A stretch of DNA of 64,000 nucleotides from Pyrus communis (GCF_963583255.1 NC_084815.1:9161724-9225723); one strand, 5' to 3'. Numbered from the stretch's first letter, positions 45,542 to 58,182 are shown. Numbers and translations: made by a program. The notes: generated by a model not told the origin, from the letters alone.

Positions 45542-46772
45542 TTACGACATCCCATCCAGGATTATTTGTACTGCAGGGGTGAAATGACGATTTTGCCCCT
45601 AGTGGATAATTATTGTTTGTGTGGTTGTTTTGGGTGCTTGGTTGGTTGCATCTGAGCCACACATCCATCTTCATTTCCATCGCCTTCTCCCGTTGACTCT
45701 TTTTATCCCAAAGCCTCTCTCTCTCTCTTCTTCTATACTTGCGTACAGACAAGACCAAATCCTTCGAAAACGTTGTACATCGTGGTGGAAACTTAGACCA
45801 TTGTGTTCGTGAGCTTTATATGAGTTCAACCATCCCCATTTCAGGTAAGGAAACCTTTGTTTTCACGTCGAACCCGAGATGTTCAATTTGGGGTACTATT
45901 CATGCACACGTAAAATCATGTGTTTTTGGGAATTTCAGGGTTGTAGGAAGCTTAGTGAGGTCCTTAGGAAGCTCGAGGTGGTTCGTTTGAAGGTTTTGGA
46001 CAGCGGGATCATGACTTGCAGGTTTGGCCGAATTTGGTGAAGTTTTTCCGGTGAGATTCCGTTGGTTTTAGTGCTTGAAAGTGGCAAGGTTTTGTTCCTC
46101 TACTTGTAAGCTTCATTTTGGTACCATTTTCGTGGAATTTGGGTGAAAAACGAGTGAGAAATGAAGTTTAGAAGTTTTCCAGTTTTCCAACGACGGCGAC
46201 GGTGCCGGAGGTTGGCCAGAGAAGACGACGGAATATTCCATCAGTTTGGATGAAATATTCCTAACGGCGTTAGGTTAAGTTTAATGGAATCTGTTAGTTT
46301 TAACGGAATATTCCTGACGACGTTAACTGACTCCGTCAGTGTGACAGGCACGTGCCTGCGCATGGGCGGCGAGTGGGCGGTGCGTGTGTCCGTGCCTTGG
46401 CCGACGTATGGGGGCGCTTGAGGCGTCGAAAAATTATTTTTAAAATATGGGGATGTTCGTGAGGTTAAGTAGATCACGTTAGTGTATTCATACACCCTAT
46501 TTGAGCATTGTACGAGAAGTTATTACCTAGTTTTGGTTTGTGCTTTAAATTAACGTTTTTATACTTGTTTCGCATATAGGTGTGACCTATCCCGAGGACG
46601 AGCACAGTCACTTGAGGCAAGGGGGTTACGACCCTTCTACATACCAATGAGTGGCCTTTTGGTTTTCCGTATATACCTATATACTTGTGATTTTCCCAGA
46701 AAATGAAATGAAACGTTTATACGTTTTAAATGCCATGCATTGCGTTTGCCTAATTAATTATGCATTAGTAGT

Positions 46773-46812
<40 letters not shown>

Positions 46813-47739
46813 TGGTGCTGCGGACCCACAGGTAAGTGCTAGGTAAGTTATGGTTTATATTTATGTTTAGTAGTGATTTGAGATGCATAAAGAGCTCATA
46901 ACCTGCACCCCCGGTGTTAGTACTCCCGCCCAGAGTTGGGCACAGTCCTTCACGTGATGTTCACCTCCCGTACCACACGCTCATCTTGGATCCAAGTTAG
47001 GTGCATAGTCTTGTCCTACAGACCACTATAGGTGGTTCCGACTCGTAGGTGACCCACGATTATTCGCCCAGTCTTCATGTGATCGTAGCACTTGAGCGTA
47101 TTTATTTACACCCAGTCCTGTCATACAGACCACTTTAGATGGTTCCAACTCGTGTGTAGGAATAGTTAGTGAGTTGGAGATTTGAGCTCTAGATTCAGCC
47201 GTACAGGTCACATTAGGTGACTCCGGCTGACAGATTACATGGCATTGATTGACATTACCTGAGTACTTACATTTTTATGTAGAGGCATTCGACATGGCAT
47301 ATTTATGAGCATGTTTTCTATATATGTGTATATTCTATTTTCTGGGAAACTATACAGGTTTTATAGCGAGGGGTTAGAAATTTGTTAATGAAATGGTTTT
47401 GAAAAGCTTTGTTTTTGCCCACTCACACTTTTTCTAGTTTGGATTGCTCTTTTGGTGGCTCTCGAGGGATTCTTAGCATATCCGACAGATTATCACCTGT
47501 GTAGGACCACCTCTGGGTATGTTTCGTTAGTGTTTATCCTCTAGTCTACACTTGGTCTTTTGTGCTCTGAATATTATTTTTCACACTTACGTTTGCACAT
47601 GTATGTTATTTACTATGTGTATAGCTTGGTTTTTATCTATTCATGCTTTCATTATTATTCTTAGCTTCCGCACTGTGCACATGGTTACGTCACTCTCACG
47701 TGGCGGCCAGCACGCCCTGATTTTGGTCGGGGTGTGTCA
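45542..47739 (+). repeat. Middle LTR of tandem K
   Basis: 2198 bp, preceded by purine-rich AAGGTGGGTAGG. The start is mutated (TTACGACATCCC where L has TGTGACAACCC); the end is GGTGTGTCA. A (TA)n run of 29 nt lies at 46781-46809. The small ORFs are not credible. Confidence 0.88.
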
Positions 47740-47742
47740 GTT

Positions 47743-47754
47743 TGGTATCAGAGC
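47743..47754 (+). other. Primer-binding site, tRNA-iMet, element K2
   Basis: TGGTATCAGAGC is complementary to the 3' end of plant initiator tRNA-Met and begins 4 nt after the LTR. Confidence 0.85.
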
Positions 47755-47825
47755 ATAGGTTGGCAGTCCTGTATTTTTGTGAGTATTCCAATTCTTTTGG
47801 TGTCTTCTGTCAGAACTATGCTACT

Positions 47826-49046
47826 ATGCCGCCTCGTAGGGAACCATGTCGCTCTGCTGAGCCTAGTTTCCCCGATGTAGCTCAACTGGGGGAAGCTATT
47901 GCTACCGCTATTCAGTCGGCGCTCTGCCTTCCCCAGATGACTCATCTGGAAACTATGTACAATCTGAAGCTGGATAAGTTCAAAGGCCATGAGGGTTTTG
48001 AGGGTGCTGAGCGGTGGCTGGAACATATTGAAAACACCTTTCGTATATTGCATAATCAGGGGAATCTCCCTGTTGAGAAGTGGGTTGAGACGACATCTTG
48101 GTTTTTGGGTAAGGATTCGGCATCCTGGTGGGAGCAGGAGGTTCATCGTTTGTCCCCAGAGGAGAGGACTGATTGGAAGGTATTCAGGGAGTTGTTTCGG
48201 AGAAGGTTTGTGCTTCCTGAGTACATAGATCACAAAAAGCAGGAATTCACTGAGTTAAGGCAAGGGAAGTTGACGGCGAACGAGTATTATCGGAGGTTTT
48301 CTAATTTGTCCTGCTATTATCCAAATGTTGCTGCCAATCCGACAGAGATGCTTCGTCGTTTTCATTTAGGTACTAAGAAGAAGTGGCGTTCTATGGCGAC
48401 CACTACCCCTTGCGACACCTACCAAGAGTTCTATGAGATTCTGTTGAGGATTGAGGATTCCGAGAACATGCCCAGCGAGAGTGAGGAGGAAGAGAAAGAT
48501 GGTAACCAGAGGAAAGATGACAAGGACAAGGGTCAGGCGTCTCTCGGACCTCGCAAGACCCACAGCTTTAAGCGAGGTGAAACCAGTTCTAGTTCTTCCA
48601 ACGGTGGTTTTAGTGCCACTGGTCAGGGTCGTGGTGGTAGATTTGCTGTTTGTTGGGGTGCTAGAGGCCAGAGGCAAGGTGATGCTGGTAAAGGAAAGGT
48701 TCCGGTTTGCCGCAGGTGTAATAATCGACATTTTGGAGAGTGCAGGAGAGGCAGCGATGGTTATTTCGCTTGTGGGCAGATGGGACATCGGGCTGCAAAT
48801 TGTCCCCAAAGTCAGCAGAGGCCCCAACAGTCTTTCTTGCCACTACCTGCGTTGATTCCGCAGGTTCCTGGCCTTGGTAAATATAGTCAGACGGGTCGTG
48901 GTGGTGTCTATTACTACCAGGGTGATGTCGTTCCTTATGCCCCAGGACCGTATCCATATCCCCAAGATTTGTATTCTCAAAGTGGGTATCCCCGGTATTC
49001 TGGTGGCTATATGTCGTATCCTCCAGTTCCAGCATGTGGGTCTTAG
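47826..49046 (+). pseudogene. gag: gag of K2
   Basis: The ATG at 47826 begins MPPRREP, typical of Tekay/Del. A capsid domain follows with ERWLEHIENTF, then SASWWEQE and LRQGKLTANEYYRRF (about residues 50-190). Then come an acidic/basic linker, Arg/Gly-rich sequence and a nucleocapsid with CRRCNNRHFGEC followed by CGQMGHRAANC. The reading frame runs to a TAG at 49044-49046, which probably replaces a sense codon because the same frame continues into protease, with further TAGs at 49119, 49185 and 49188. It would form particles and bind RNA. Confidence 0.88.
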
Positions 49047-50803
49047 TGGTACCAGGAAGGACAACCTCAGCAGGGGGAGATTGCTGCTAGCAGTGCGAGA
49101 TCTTTGAGACAGTCTGGTTAGCCTAGTCAAGGGCGTAATGCACAGAGTTGTGGTGGTCAGACTAGTAAAGGTCGTGGTGGACGATAGTAGACCCAGGGGC
49201 GTATCCATAATATCTCTCTGCAGGATGCTCAGAATAATCCAGACTTGATCATGGGTACATTAAATATCCATGGTTATTTTGCTAGAGTATTGATTGACTG
49301 TGGTGTTACACATTCTGTTATTTCTCGTACCTTTGCTCAAGTGACGCAACCTCACCCTACACCTCTAGGGTATGATTTAGAGTTTGCTATGCCTAGAGGG
49401 GATAGATGTATTGTTGATCGTGTGTACCCAGGATGTCCAATGATGGTGGAGGATGTTGTTATGCCAGCTGATCTTATCCCATTAGATATTGTTGATTTTG
49501 ATGTGATTTTGGGCACGAATTGGTTGCATTTCAATCGTGCCAATATTGATTGTTACGGGAAAATAGTTACTTTCCATCGTCCTGGATTACCTGTGGCTAC
49601 TTTTGTGGGTGAGCAAAGTGGGGTGAGACATGGCGTTATTTCTGTTATGCGAGCGAAAAGGTTGTTATCAAAGGGTTGCCAGGGATACTTAGCTTATGTG
49701 GTGTTGAACGATGTTGCTCTTAGTAGTGTGGAGGATATAAGGGTAGTCAAACATTTTCCTGATGTTTTCCCTGATGATTTTCCTGGTTTGCCACCAGACC
49801 GAGACATGGAGTTCACCATTGATTTGATTCCAGGTATTAATCCTATATCCTTGACTCCTTATCGTATGGCTCCTGCTGAGTTTAGGGAATTGAAGGTCCA
49901 GTTGCAGGAATTAGTGGATAAAGGTTTTATTCAGCCTAGTACTTCACCTTGGGGAGCTCCAGTGTTGTTTGTGAGGAAGAAAGACGGAACTTTGAGGCTA
50001 TGTATTGATTACCAGCAATTGAATTGGGTAACAATTAAAAACCGTTATCCATTGCCGCGTATAGATGATTTGTTTGATCAGCTTCGAGGTGTTTGTGTAT
50101 TTTCCAAGATCGAATTGAGGTCTGGATATTATCAGTTGAAGATTAGTAGGGAGGATGTCCCTAAGACAGCTTTCAGGACTCATTACGGTCATTACGAGTT
50201 TCTGGTAATGCCATTTGGATTGACGAATGCACCAACTGCTTTATGGATTTGATGAACCGAGTATTCCAGCCATATTTGGATAGGCTTGTTATTGTCTTCA
50301 TTGACGATATTCTGGTATACTCTAAATCTAAATCAGAGCATGTTCGACATCTTACTTTGGTGTTGAAAAGGTTGCGGGAACACCAACTGTATGCTAAGTT
50401 TAGCAAGTGTCAATTCTGGTTAGATTAAGTGGCATTTTTGGGGCACGTCATTTCTGCTCAAGGTATTTTGATGGATCCTCAAAAGGTAGCAGCTATGGAG
50501 AAGTGGGAGCAACCACGAATCGTCACTGAGATGAGGAGTTTCCTTGGTTTAGTAGGGTATCACCGACAGTTTGTTAAGGATTTTTCCGTGATTGCTTTAC
50601 CACTGAAGAGGTTAACGAGGAAATATGTTAAATTTGAGTGGGATGATAATTGTGAGCAAAGTTTCCAGCAGTTGAAGTATTGTCTCACTCATGCACCTAT
50701 CTTGGCACTCCCGAACGATAGTGGTGATTTTGAAGTCTATAGTGATGCTTCCTTAAATGGTATGGGATGTGTGTTGATGCAACATGATAGGGTGATTGAT
50801 TAA
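49047..50803 (+). pseudogene. pol: Protease, RT and start of RNase H of K2, frame-broken
   Basis: Protease shows [12 protein letters not shown]; the middle residue of the D-S/T-G triad is Cys. RT begins with the [12 protein letters not shown] region; [12 protein letters not shown] has Glu where most relatives have Asp (DLRSGYHQ). A one-base deletion near 50238 shifts the frame before the segment with catalytic FIDD (within 50243-50428). TAA at 50426-50428 breaks the next segment. RNase H starts with SDASLNGMG and is cut by a deletion near 50800. Not functional. Confidence 0.85.
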
Positions 50804-50814
50804 AGCCTTACGAA

Positions 50815-51587
50815 TTGAATTACCCTACGCATGATTTGGTGCTAGCGGCCTTTATATTTGTGTTAAAGTTATGGAGACATTATCTTTATGGAGAGAAATG
50901 CAAGATCTTTACGGATCATAAGAGTCTTCAATATCTTTTCACGCAGAGGGATCTTAATCTTTGTCAGCGGAGGCGGTTGGAACTGCTTAGTAATTATGAT
51001 TGCACGATTGATTATCACCCTGGTTGTGCGAATGTGGTAGCCGATGCACTTAGTAGGAAATCTCAGGGCCGTATTAATGCATTGTACGCTGGTTGTGTTC
51101 CTCTTCTAGCAAACTTGAGATCAACTGGAGTGAAGTTAGAGGCAGAAGATCAAGAGGTGGCTTTACTCTCTAATTTTCAAGTTAGGCCAATTTTAATTGA
51201 TCGTGTGCTTAAAGCCCAGATGGCAGATGAAGAAACTCAAGAAATAATCCAAGCAAGGAATCAGGGAAAGAGGAAAGACCTTAGAGTTCGTGAATCGGAT
51301 GGCATGCTTATGCAGGAGAGTAAGATGTTTGTGCCTAATAATTTGGATTTAAAGAAAGCAATTCTTGATGAAGCACATATCTCGGCTTATGCTATACATC
51401 CAGGAGCTACTAAAATGTATCATACCATTCGACCATTTTATTATTGGCTGGGTATGAAGAGGGAGATAGCTGAGTATGTGAGTAGGTGCGCCGTTTGCTA
51501 GCAAGTTAAAGCTGAAAGAAAGAAGCTGTTTAGGTTGTTGCAGCCGCTTCCCGTTCCAGAGTGGAAATGGGAAAACATTACTATGGA
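50815..51587 (+). pseudogene. pol: RNase H end and integrase zinc module of K2, cut by element C
   Basis: Open from 50815 to TAG 51499-51501, where K1 has CAG. It covers the rest of RNase H ([10 protein letters not shown], then [10 protein letters not shown]) and the integrase HHCC module ([10 protein letters not shown]...CAVC). The sequence stops in the TMDF codons of the integrase core at about 51587, where C begins. Confidence 0.85.
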
Positions 51588-52033
51588 AAGGCTTTCATCT
51601 TCAATATACTCCCATCCACATTGACGGGGGTCATGCTCGAACAAACCACCTCGAACTCCTTCAAGTGTTTGTTGGGGTCTTCCATAGACAAGCCATGGAA
51701 CTTCGGAATATGGTGTAACAAACTGGATTTGAGTTCAAATTCCTCAGTCTTCCCCTCTGCAGCCATGGGGTATTGGATACAAAGAGGCAATGCATTATCC
51801 AAACCCGAGGCCGAAAGCTCCTTGATGGTTCTATTATCTGCTGCCATGGCTTGTTCTTCTTCAAAAATCTGATCCGTGGGCTTTTCTTCTACACCTACTT
51901 CGTCTTCTTCAAGCCCAGGTTGTGGTGGAGGTTGTGGTGGCTCTTGTTGACTCCTCGTTCTCCTCAAAGTGCGTTCAAAATCACCGTCAAAGTCGGAGAT
52001 GTTCTCTATAATAGGCCGAGAGCGACGAGTCAT
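51588..52033 (-). pseudogene. gag: gag N-terminal fragment of element C
   Basis: The start at 52033 (MTRRSRP) parallels A's gag start. It has an acidic Pro-rich N-terminus and the beginning of the capsid domain (SSLLHHIPKFHGLSMEDPN), cut at KMKAFP. It is close to A over this length and lacks A's stop because it ends before that point. A pyrimidine-rich tract with TTTAG/GTACT lies just upstream of the ATG, as in A and F. Confidence 0.85.
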
Positions 52034-52139
52034 ACACAGTACCTAAAAAACAAGGAAACAAACAAACTAAGAATTTGAAATAAGAATGCACGAAAAACAA
52101 AATATAAAAATAAAGACAAAGGATTAGCAAAGTTGCTAA

Positions 52140-52157
52140 TCCCCGGCAACGGCGCCA
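52140..52157 (-). other. Primer-binding site, tRNA-Asp, element C
   Basis: On the minus strand TGGCGCCGTTGCCGGGGA, identical to A, E and F. Confidence 0.9.
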
Positions 52158-52162
52158 AAATT

Positions 52163-54371
52163 TGATGCGAGATTTTACTTGACACTCAAATTAAACCCTC
52201 GTTTGACAATTGTAGTAGAATGGATAAGTGAGGGATCGTTCTAGACCGGGGATTAGGAGGGCTTGCTAAAACCTTCTAAATTGACTTAAAAACATAAAAA
52301 CTAAATTAAAATACTCTTAACAAGACTACTATGACTCAGAAAGGCTTTGAAAAACTCAAATTGTCTAAAACAATCAAATTGACTCAAATAGAAGCTAGAA
52401 CTTGATTTAGACGAATTTGCAATTGTTTATGACTCCAAAAGCTTAAAGATACAAAAATAAAACAAATACGAATGATTAAGACTTAACAAAATAGGGGGGG
52501 AATTGTGGTTGGACGATATTAAATTAAAAAGACAGAATATAATTAAAGGCAAAATGTAAATATGAATGTGATAAAAATATGGATGATGGAATAGCCAAGG
52601 GGTTCTTCTCCACACATGTTACACTTGCAAAACAAAATTGATTCTCAGTTGGTCTTTCGATAAGTTGTGAAACTCAATGCTTCAAGTTAATTAGATCCGC
52701 TTAGATTAACTTTCAGATTTCCCTAAATTCGTTGGATTGAATGGAATACGCATTACAACCAAATTATTCTTAATCAAAGTCCCTAACTATGGAATACGCA
52801 TGATAGAGACATTCAACAAAGATCATTAAGTTCAACGGAAATCATAAACATCGACGAGGCATTCGTTACTATGGAATACGCATGAAACTTATGCCAAGAA
52901 TTCGTTTAACGCGATTGTTTATAAGCAACCTCCACTACTTGTGAATATAAGTTCATAGCGATTAGGTGAAATTCACTTATATTCTAGCGTCATATTTATG
53001 CATGAAAATTAAGCTTGCAATCTCAATGAACATACATAAATAAGTTATCAATCAAACAGTTAAACGAATTGAATCCACAACTTATGAAATTCCAACCAAA
53101 CGTAATCAATTCAAATTGCAAATATAAACATAGTTTCGAATCACCCCCTAGCTAAAGGGGGTTTAGTTCCTCATAACTTTGAAATCAAAGAAACACCTAA
53201 ACATTCCAACAACTCAAACGTGAATTGTATGAACGTTTAGGCACTCTTCTCTTCCCTTCTCATACGTACAAAACAAAGAGAATTAAATTTAAACTTTGAA
53301 ATCAAAGAAACACCTAAACATTCCAACAACTCAAACTTGAATTGTATGAACGTTTAAGCACTCTTTTCTTCCTCGTTGTTGTAGCACAAGGTCTAAGGTG
53401 AGCTTAAGGGCTTTAGGTGTATGTGGAATGGAGTAGGGAGTGGTTGGAGATGGAAGAATGAAGAGAAAATATGCAGAAAATGAAGTGGGACTCACGGCAA
53501 TGGAATGGGTTTGTTGCTTGGTGTTTGTAACTGAAAATGTGTATGGAAGAGTAAGTGAATTTTGAGGAGTGTTGGATGCTTATTTATAGGTGAAATGGGG
53601 GAACAAAAGAGGGAATATTGCAGCTAGGAGGGGATGAATGATTATGGGTGCATGTGTTTGGAATAATGAAGGGGGAATGTATGTAATAAAACAACTAGGA
53701 AAAGTTATGGAAAGCTGGAAATGGGAGTGGGAACTCACGGCAAAGTGTTTTGGGGATGGTTCTTTGTGGTTGTGATGCATGTGATTGCATGTGTTGATTG
53801 CTAAGGTGTGTGATGATGAGTGTAAGTGGAATAAAGAATGAATGAAGGCATGTGAATTAGGTGGGAAAGAGGTGGAAATGGAATGTTATGCAATGATAAT
53901 GTCTTGTAAAGATACTAATAAATAATGCATGTAGGGTTAGGAAATAAAATCATAACTTAAAGGGGAATGATTAAAGGGTGTTGAAAGGTTTTGCATGGCT
54001 TTGAAGTGATTGTGGATTGGGCTAGAGTTTAAGTACATGAAATGGACCCAAATTGCTCCCCCTTGCATGGCAAGGAATGGTGTTTGTGATAAGCCCAAGG
54101 CAAGGTGAATGTAATTGGGTTAGGGCCATTGTTTTGTGTCTTCAAGTGCATACAAGGCCTTCAAATTCGTCCATCCTCTTGGCTCCATGGATAAGCTATC
54201 CAATCCATGCCCAAAAATGCTCCAAATGGCCTCAAAATGCACTTTCTTGCTCCCTAGGCCCTTAGAACCTAAAAACACACAAAAGAAGCATAAAGGACTA
54301 AAATAACGAGAGAAACATAACGTAAATGCACGAGAACAAGCCACTTAAGTCGCATGAATATGCTCCTATCA
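52163..54371 (-). repeat. 5' LTR of element C
   Basis: 2209 bp. It starts TGATAGGAGC at 54371 and ends CA at 52163 on the minus strand, with TATAAATA at 53588-53581. It resembles the E LTR. Confidence 0.88.
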
Positions 54372-55159
54372 GTACGGCATATCATCCTCAGACAGACGGA
54401 CAGTCAGAGAGAACTATTCTGACGTTGGAGGATATGTTGAGATCTTCGGTGTTGCAGTTTGGCAATGCTTGGCACAAGAGGTTGGATTTAATGGAATTTG
54501 CCTACAACAACAGCTTTCATTCTAGTATCGGCATGTCACCATTTGAGGCGCTTTATGGTAAATCTTGTCATACACCCTTGTGCTGGTCAGAAGTCGGAGA
54601 AAGAGTTTTGGTGGGTCCAGAAATTATTGAGGAGACTACTCAAAATGTTCAAGTAATCAAGTCTAACCTGAAAGCGGCCTAGGATCGACAAAAGCGCTTA
54701 GCGAACCAGCATGCTGCAGATAGAGTGTATGAGGTTGGCGATTGGGTGTTTCTGAAGCTTTCACCGTGGAGAGGTGTTCTACGATTTGGAAAGAAAAGTA
54801 AGCTGAGTCCCAGGTATATCGGACCGTACATGATCACTGAGCGAGTTGGTCAAGTGGCTTACAGGCTTGAGTTGCCTTCTAAGCTAGCTAAAGTGCATAA
54901 TGTTTTTCACGTGTCTATGCTTCGTCATTATGTTGCGGATCCGTCACATGTGATACTTCCTCAACCTTTGGAAATTAATTCGGATTTGACTTATGATGAA
55001 GAACCAGTAACGATTCTGGATTGGAAGGAAAAGGTTCTAAGGAACAAGACTGTGAATTTAGTGAAAGTTTTGTGGATGACTCATTTAGCGGAGGAGGCTA
55101 CTTGGGAGACAGAAGATCGGATGAGAGATTTGTATCCTCGGTTGTTCTTTGATCGCTAG
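54372..55159 (+). pseudogene. pol: Integrase C-terminus and chromodomain of K2
   Basis: It resumes after C with AYHPQTDGQSERT (catalytic Glu), runs to TAG 54680-54682 (CAG in K1), and continues to the stop at 55157-55159. It carries the GPY-like segment (RYIGPYMI) and a chromodomain end with LDWKEKVLRNKTVNLVKVLW and EATWETEDRM. The one-base deletion of K1 is absent, so the two copies decayed independently here. Confidence 0.85.
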
Positions 55160-55210
55160 TGGTTGGTGTGAGTGGTTGTTATGAATTTTGATTTTTTAAG
55201 GTGGGTAGGT

Positions 55211-57297
55211 TGTGATAGCCAGTCCCGGATTATTCGTACTGCAGGGGTGAAATGATGATTTTGCCCCCAGTGGATAATTGTTGTTTATGTGGTTGTTTTG
55301 GGTGCTTGGTTGGTTGCATCTCAGCCACACATCCATCTTCATTTCCATCACCCTCTCTCGTTGACTCTCTCTATCCCAAAGCCTCTTTCTCTTTCTCTTC
55401 TTCTATACTTGCGTACGGACAAGACCAAATCCTTCGAAAACATTGTACATCGTGGTGGAGACTTAGACCATTGTGTTCGTGAGCTTCATACGAGTTCAAC
55501 CATAACCATTTCAGGTAAGGAAACCTTTGTTTTCACGTCGAACCCGAGATGTTCAATTCAGGGTACTGTTCATCCACACGTAAAATCATGTGTTTTTGGG
55601 AATTTCAGGGTTGTAGAAAGCTTGGTGAGGTCCTTTGGAAGCTCGGGGTGGTTCATTTGAAGGTTTTGGACATCGGGATCATGAGTTGCATGTTTGGCCG
55701 GATTTGGTGAAGTTTTTCCGATGAGATTCCATTGGTTTTAGTGCTTGAAAGTGGTAAGGTTTTGTTCCTTTAGTTGTAAGCTTCATTTTGGTACCATTTT
55801 CGTGGAATTTGGGTGAAAAACGAGTGAGAAATGAAGTTTAGAAGTTTTTCCAGTTTTCCGATGATGGCGACGGCGCCAGAGGTTCGCCGGAGAAGAGGAC
55901 GAAATATTCCGTCAGTTTGGACGGAATATTCCTAACGGCGTTAGGTTAACTATAACAGAATATTGATGTCGTTAGTGTGCCACGTACGTGCCTGCGCGTG
56001 GGTGGCGCGTGGGGGTGCGTGAGGCGTCGAAAAATTATTTTAAAAATATGTGAATGTTCGTGAGGTTAAGTAGATCACGTTGGTGTATTCATACACCCCA
56101 TTTGAGCATTGTATGATAAGTTATTAACTAGTTTTGGTTTGTGCTTTAAATTAACGATTTTATAGTTGTTTCGCATATAGGTGAGACCTATCCCAAGGAT
56201 GAGCGCAGTCACTCGAGGCAAGAGGGTTATGACCCTTCTACATACCAGTGAGTGGGCTTTTGGTTTCCGTATATACCTATATACTTGTGATTTTCCCAGA
56301 AAATGAAATGAAACGTTTATATGTTTTAAATGCCATGCATTGCGTTTGCCTATTTAATTATGCATTAGTAGTTGTGTGTGTGTATATATATATATATGTT
56401 TGGTGTTGTGGACGCACAGGTAAGTGCTAGGTAAGTTATGATTTATATTTGTGTTTAGTAGTGATTTGAGATGCATAGAGAGCTTATAACCTGCACCCCC
56501 GGAGTTAGTGCTCCCGCCTAGAGCAGGGCACAGTCCTTCACGTGATGTTCACCTCCCGCACCACACGTTCATCTTGGATCCAAGTTAGGTGCACAATCAT
56601 GTCGTACAGACCACTATACGTGGTTCCGACTCGTAGGTGACCCGCGATTATTCGCCCAGTCTTCACGTGATCGTAGCACTTGAGCGTATTTATTTACACC
56701 GAGTTCTGTTGTACATACCACTTTAGGTGGTTCCGACTCATGTGCAGGTATAGTTAGTGAGTTGGAGATTTGAGCAGATTCAACCGTATAGGTCACATTA
56801 GGTGACTCCGGCTGACAGATTACGTGGCATTGATTGACATTACCTGAGTACTTACATTTTTATGTAGAGGCATTCGACATGGCATATTTATGAACATGTT
56901 TTCTATATATGTGTATATTCTATTTTCTGGGAAACTATACAGGTTTTACAACGAGAGGTTAGAACTTTGTTAATGAAATGGTTTTGAAAAGCTTTGTTTT
57001 TACCCACTCACACTTTCTGTTTTGCACCCCTCCAGGTTCTAGTTTGGATTGCTCTTTTGGTCGCTCTTGAGGGATTCTCGGCATATCTGACAGATTATCA
57101 CCAGTGTAGGACCACCTCTGGGTGTGTTTCGTTAGTGTTTATTCCTCTGGACTGCACTAGGTCTTTTGTGCTCTGTGTATAGCTTGGTTTTTATTTATTC
57201 GTACTTTTGTTATTATTCTTAGCTTCCGCACTGTGTACATGGTTACGTCACTCTCACGTGACGGCCAACACACCCTGATTTTGGTCGGGGTGTGTCA
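55211..57297 (+). repeat. Right LTR of tandem K
   Basis: 2087 bp from TGTGATAGCCAGTCCC to GGTGTGTCA, preceded by AAGGTGGGTAGGT as polypurine region. It is shorter than the middle LTR through deletions (for example near 55950). The (TA)n run is shorter here (56383-56398). Confidence 0.88.
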
Positions 57298-58182
57298 CTA
57301 GGACCATATGATTGAGTAATCAAAATATCAAAAGGTTATTTAGGTGTCAAAAGTGCACAGTTTTCGTATTTAGTGTGCATTTGGACTATTTTTGGCATTA
57401 TTGAAAAAACAAATGAGCATGCGTTTGACACTGGTTGGAACTAAGCAAATAAACGCATATAATGCGCTATTAGGACCATAAGAATGAGTACTTATACGAT
57501 CAAAAGCTTATTGAGTGTCAAACATACATAATTTTTCTATTTTGAGTGCATTTGGACTGTTTTCAACACTAATAAAAACAAACGAGTGTACGTTTGACAC
57601 CGATTGAAACTAAGCAAATAAACACCAATAAACCACTACTAGGACCGTAAAATTGAGTTGTCATAAGATGAGAAACTTATTGGGTGTCAATATTACATAG
57701 TTTTTCTATTTGTTCTGCATTTGGGTTGCTTTTGGCAATAATAAAAAAACAAACGAGGGTGCGTTTTACACCGATTGGAACTTAAGTAGATATGCGTTTT
57801 ACACCGATTGGAAATTAAGTAGATAAACACATATAATGTGCTACTGGAACCATAAGAATGACTACTCAGAAGATGAAAAGCTTATTGGGTGTCAAAAGCA
57901 CACACTTTTTGTATTTTGAGGGCATTTGGACAGTCTTCGGTATTAATAAAAACAAACTACCATGTGTTTGATATCCATTGGAACTTAAGCAAATAAACGC
58001 ATATAATCCCCTACTAGGACCATAAGAATGACTAGTCAAAAGATCGAAAGATTATTGGGTGTCTAAACTACAAAGTTTTTCTATTTGGAGTGCATTTGGA
58101 CTGTTTCCAGCTTAATAAAAATAAACGAGCTTGCATTTGACACCCATTGGAACTTAAGTAGATAAACACATATAATGCGCTA
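57298..58182. repeat. Satellite block 5, about 170 bp monomers
   Basis: About five monomers, with a short internal duplication of a GCGTTTTACACCGATTGGAA-like stretch at 57763-57815. The block begins directly after the K LTR and ends at the F LTR. Confidence 0.9.

Larger units (their letters stand above)
51588..54371 (-). mobile_element. Element C: truncated Athila-type element inside K2 integrase
   Basis: On the minus strand it has a complete 5' LTR (54371-52163), tRNA-Asp primer site, and the first ~149 codons of gag, ending abruptly at about 51588 at an ATGGA shared by gag and K2. The 3' part of C is gone together with about 254 bp of K2, equivalent to 44443-44696 in K1, including two catalytic Asp of integrase. 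Confidence 0.85.
43331..57297 (+). mobile_element. Tekay/Del chromovirus tandem K: truncated pol, LTR, gag-pol, LTR
   Basis: A 5'-truncated pol end (43331-45483, K1) is followed by an LTR (45542-47739), a second internal region from primer site to chromodomain (47740-55210, K2) and another LTR (55211-57297). K1 and K2 share the middle LTR. This fits unequal recombination between neighbouring or homologous copies, followed by loss of the left part. The right flank returns directly to satellite. Many stops and frameshifts show age. Confidence 0.85.

Noticed and set aside
46781..46809. (TA)n run as a functional site
   Set aside because: Simple microsatellite length variation between the middle and right K LTRs.
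47748..48233. 161-codon minus frame inside K2 gag, and similar frames at 48366-49208
   Set aside because: Shadows of the gag frame, which has clear capsid and zinc-knuckle motifs.
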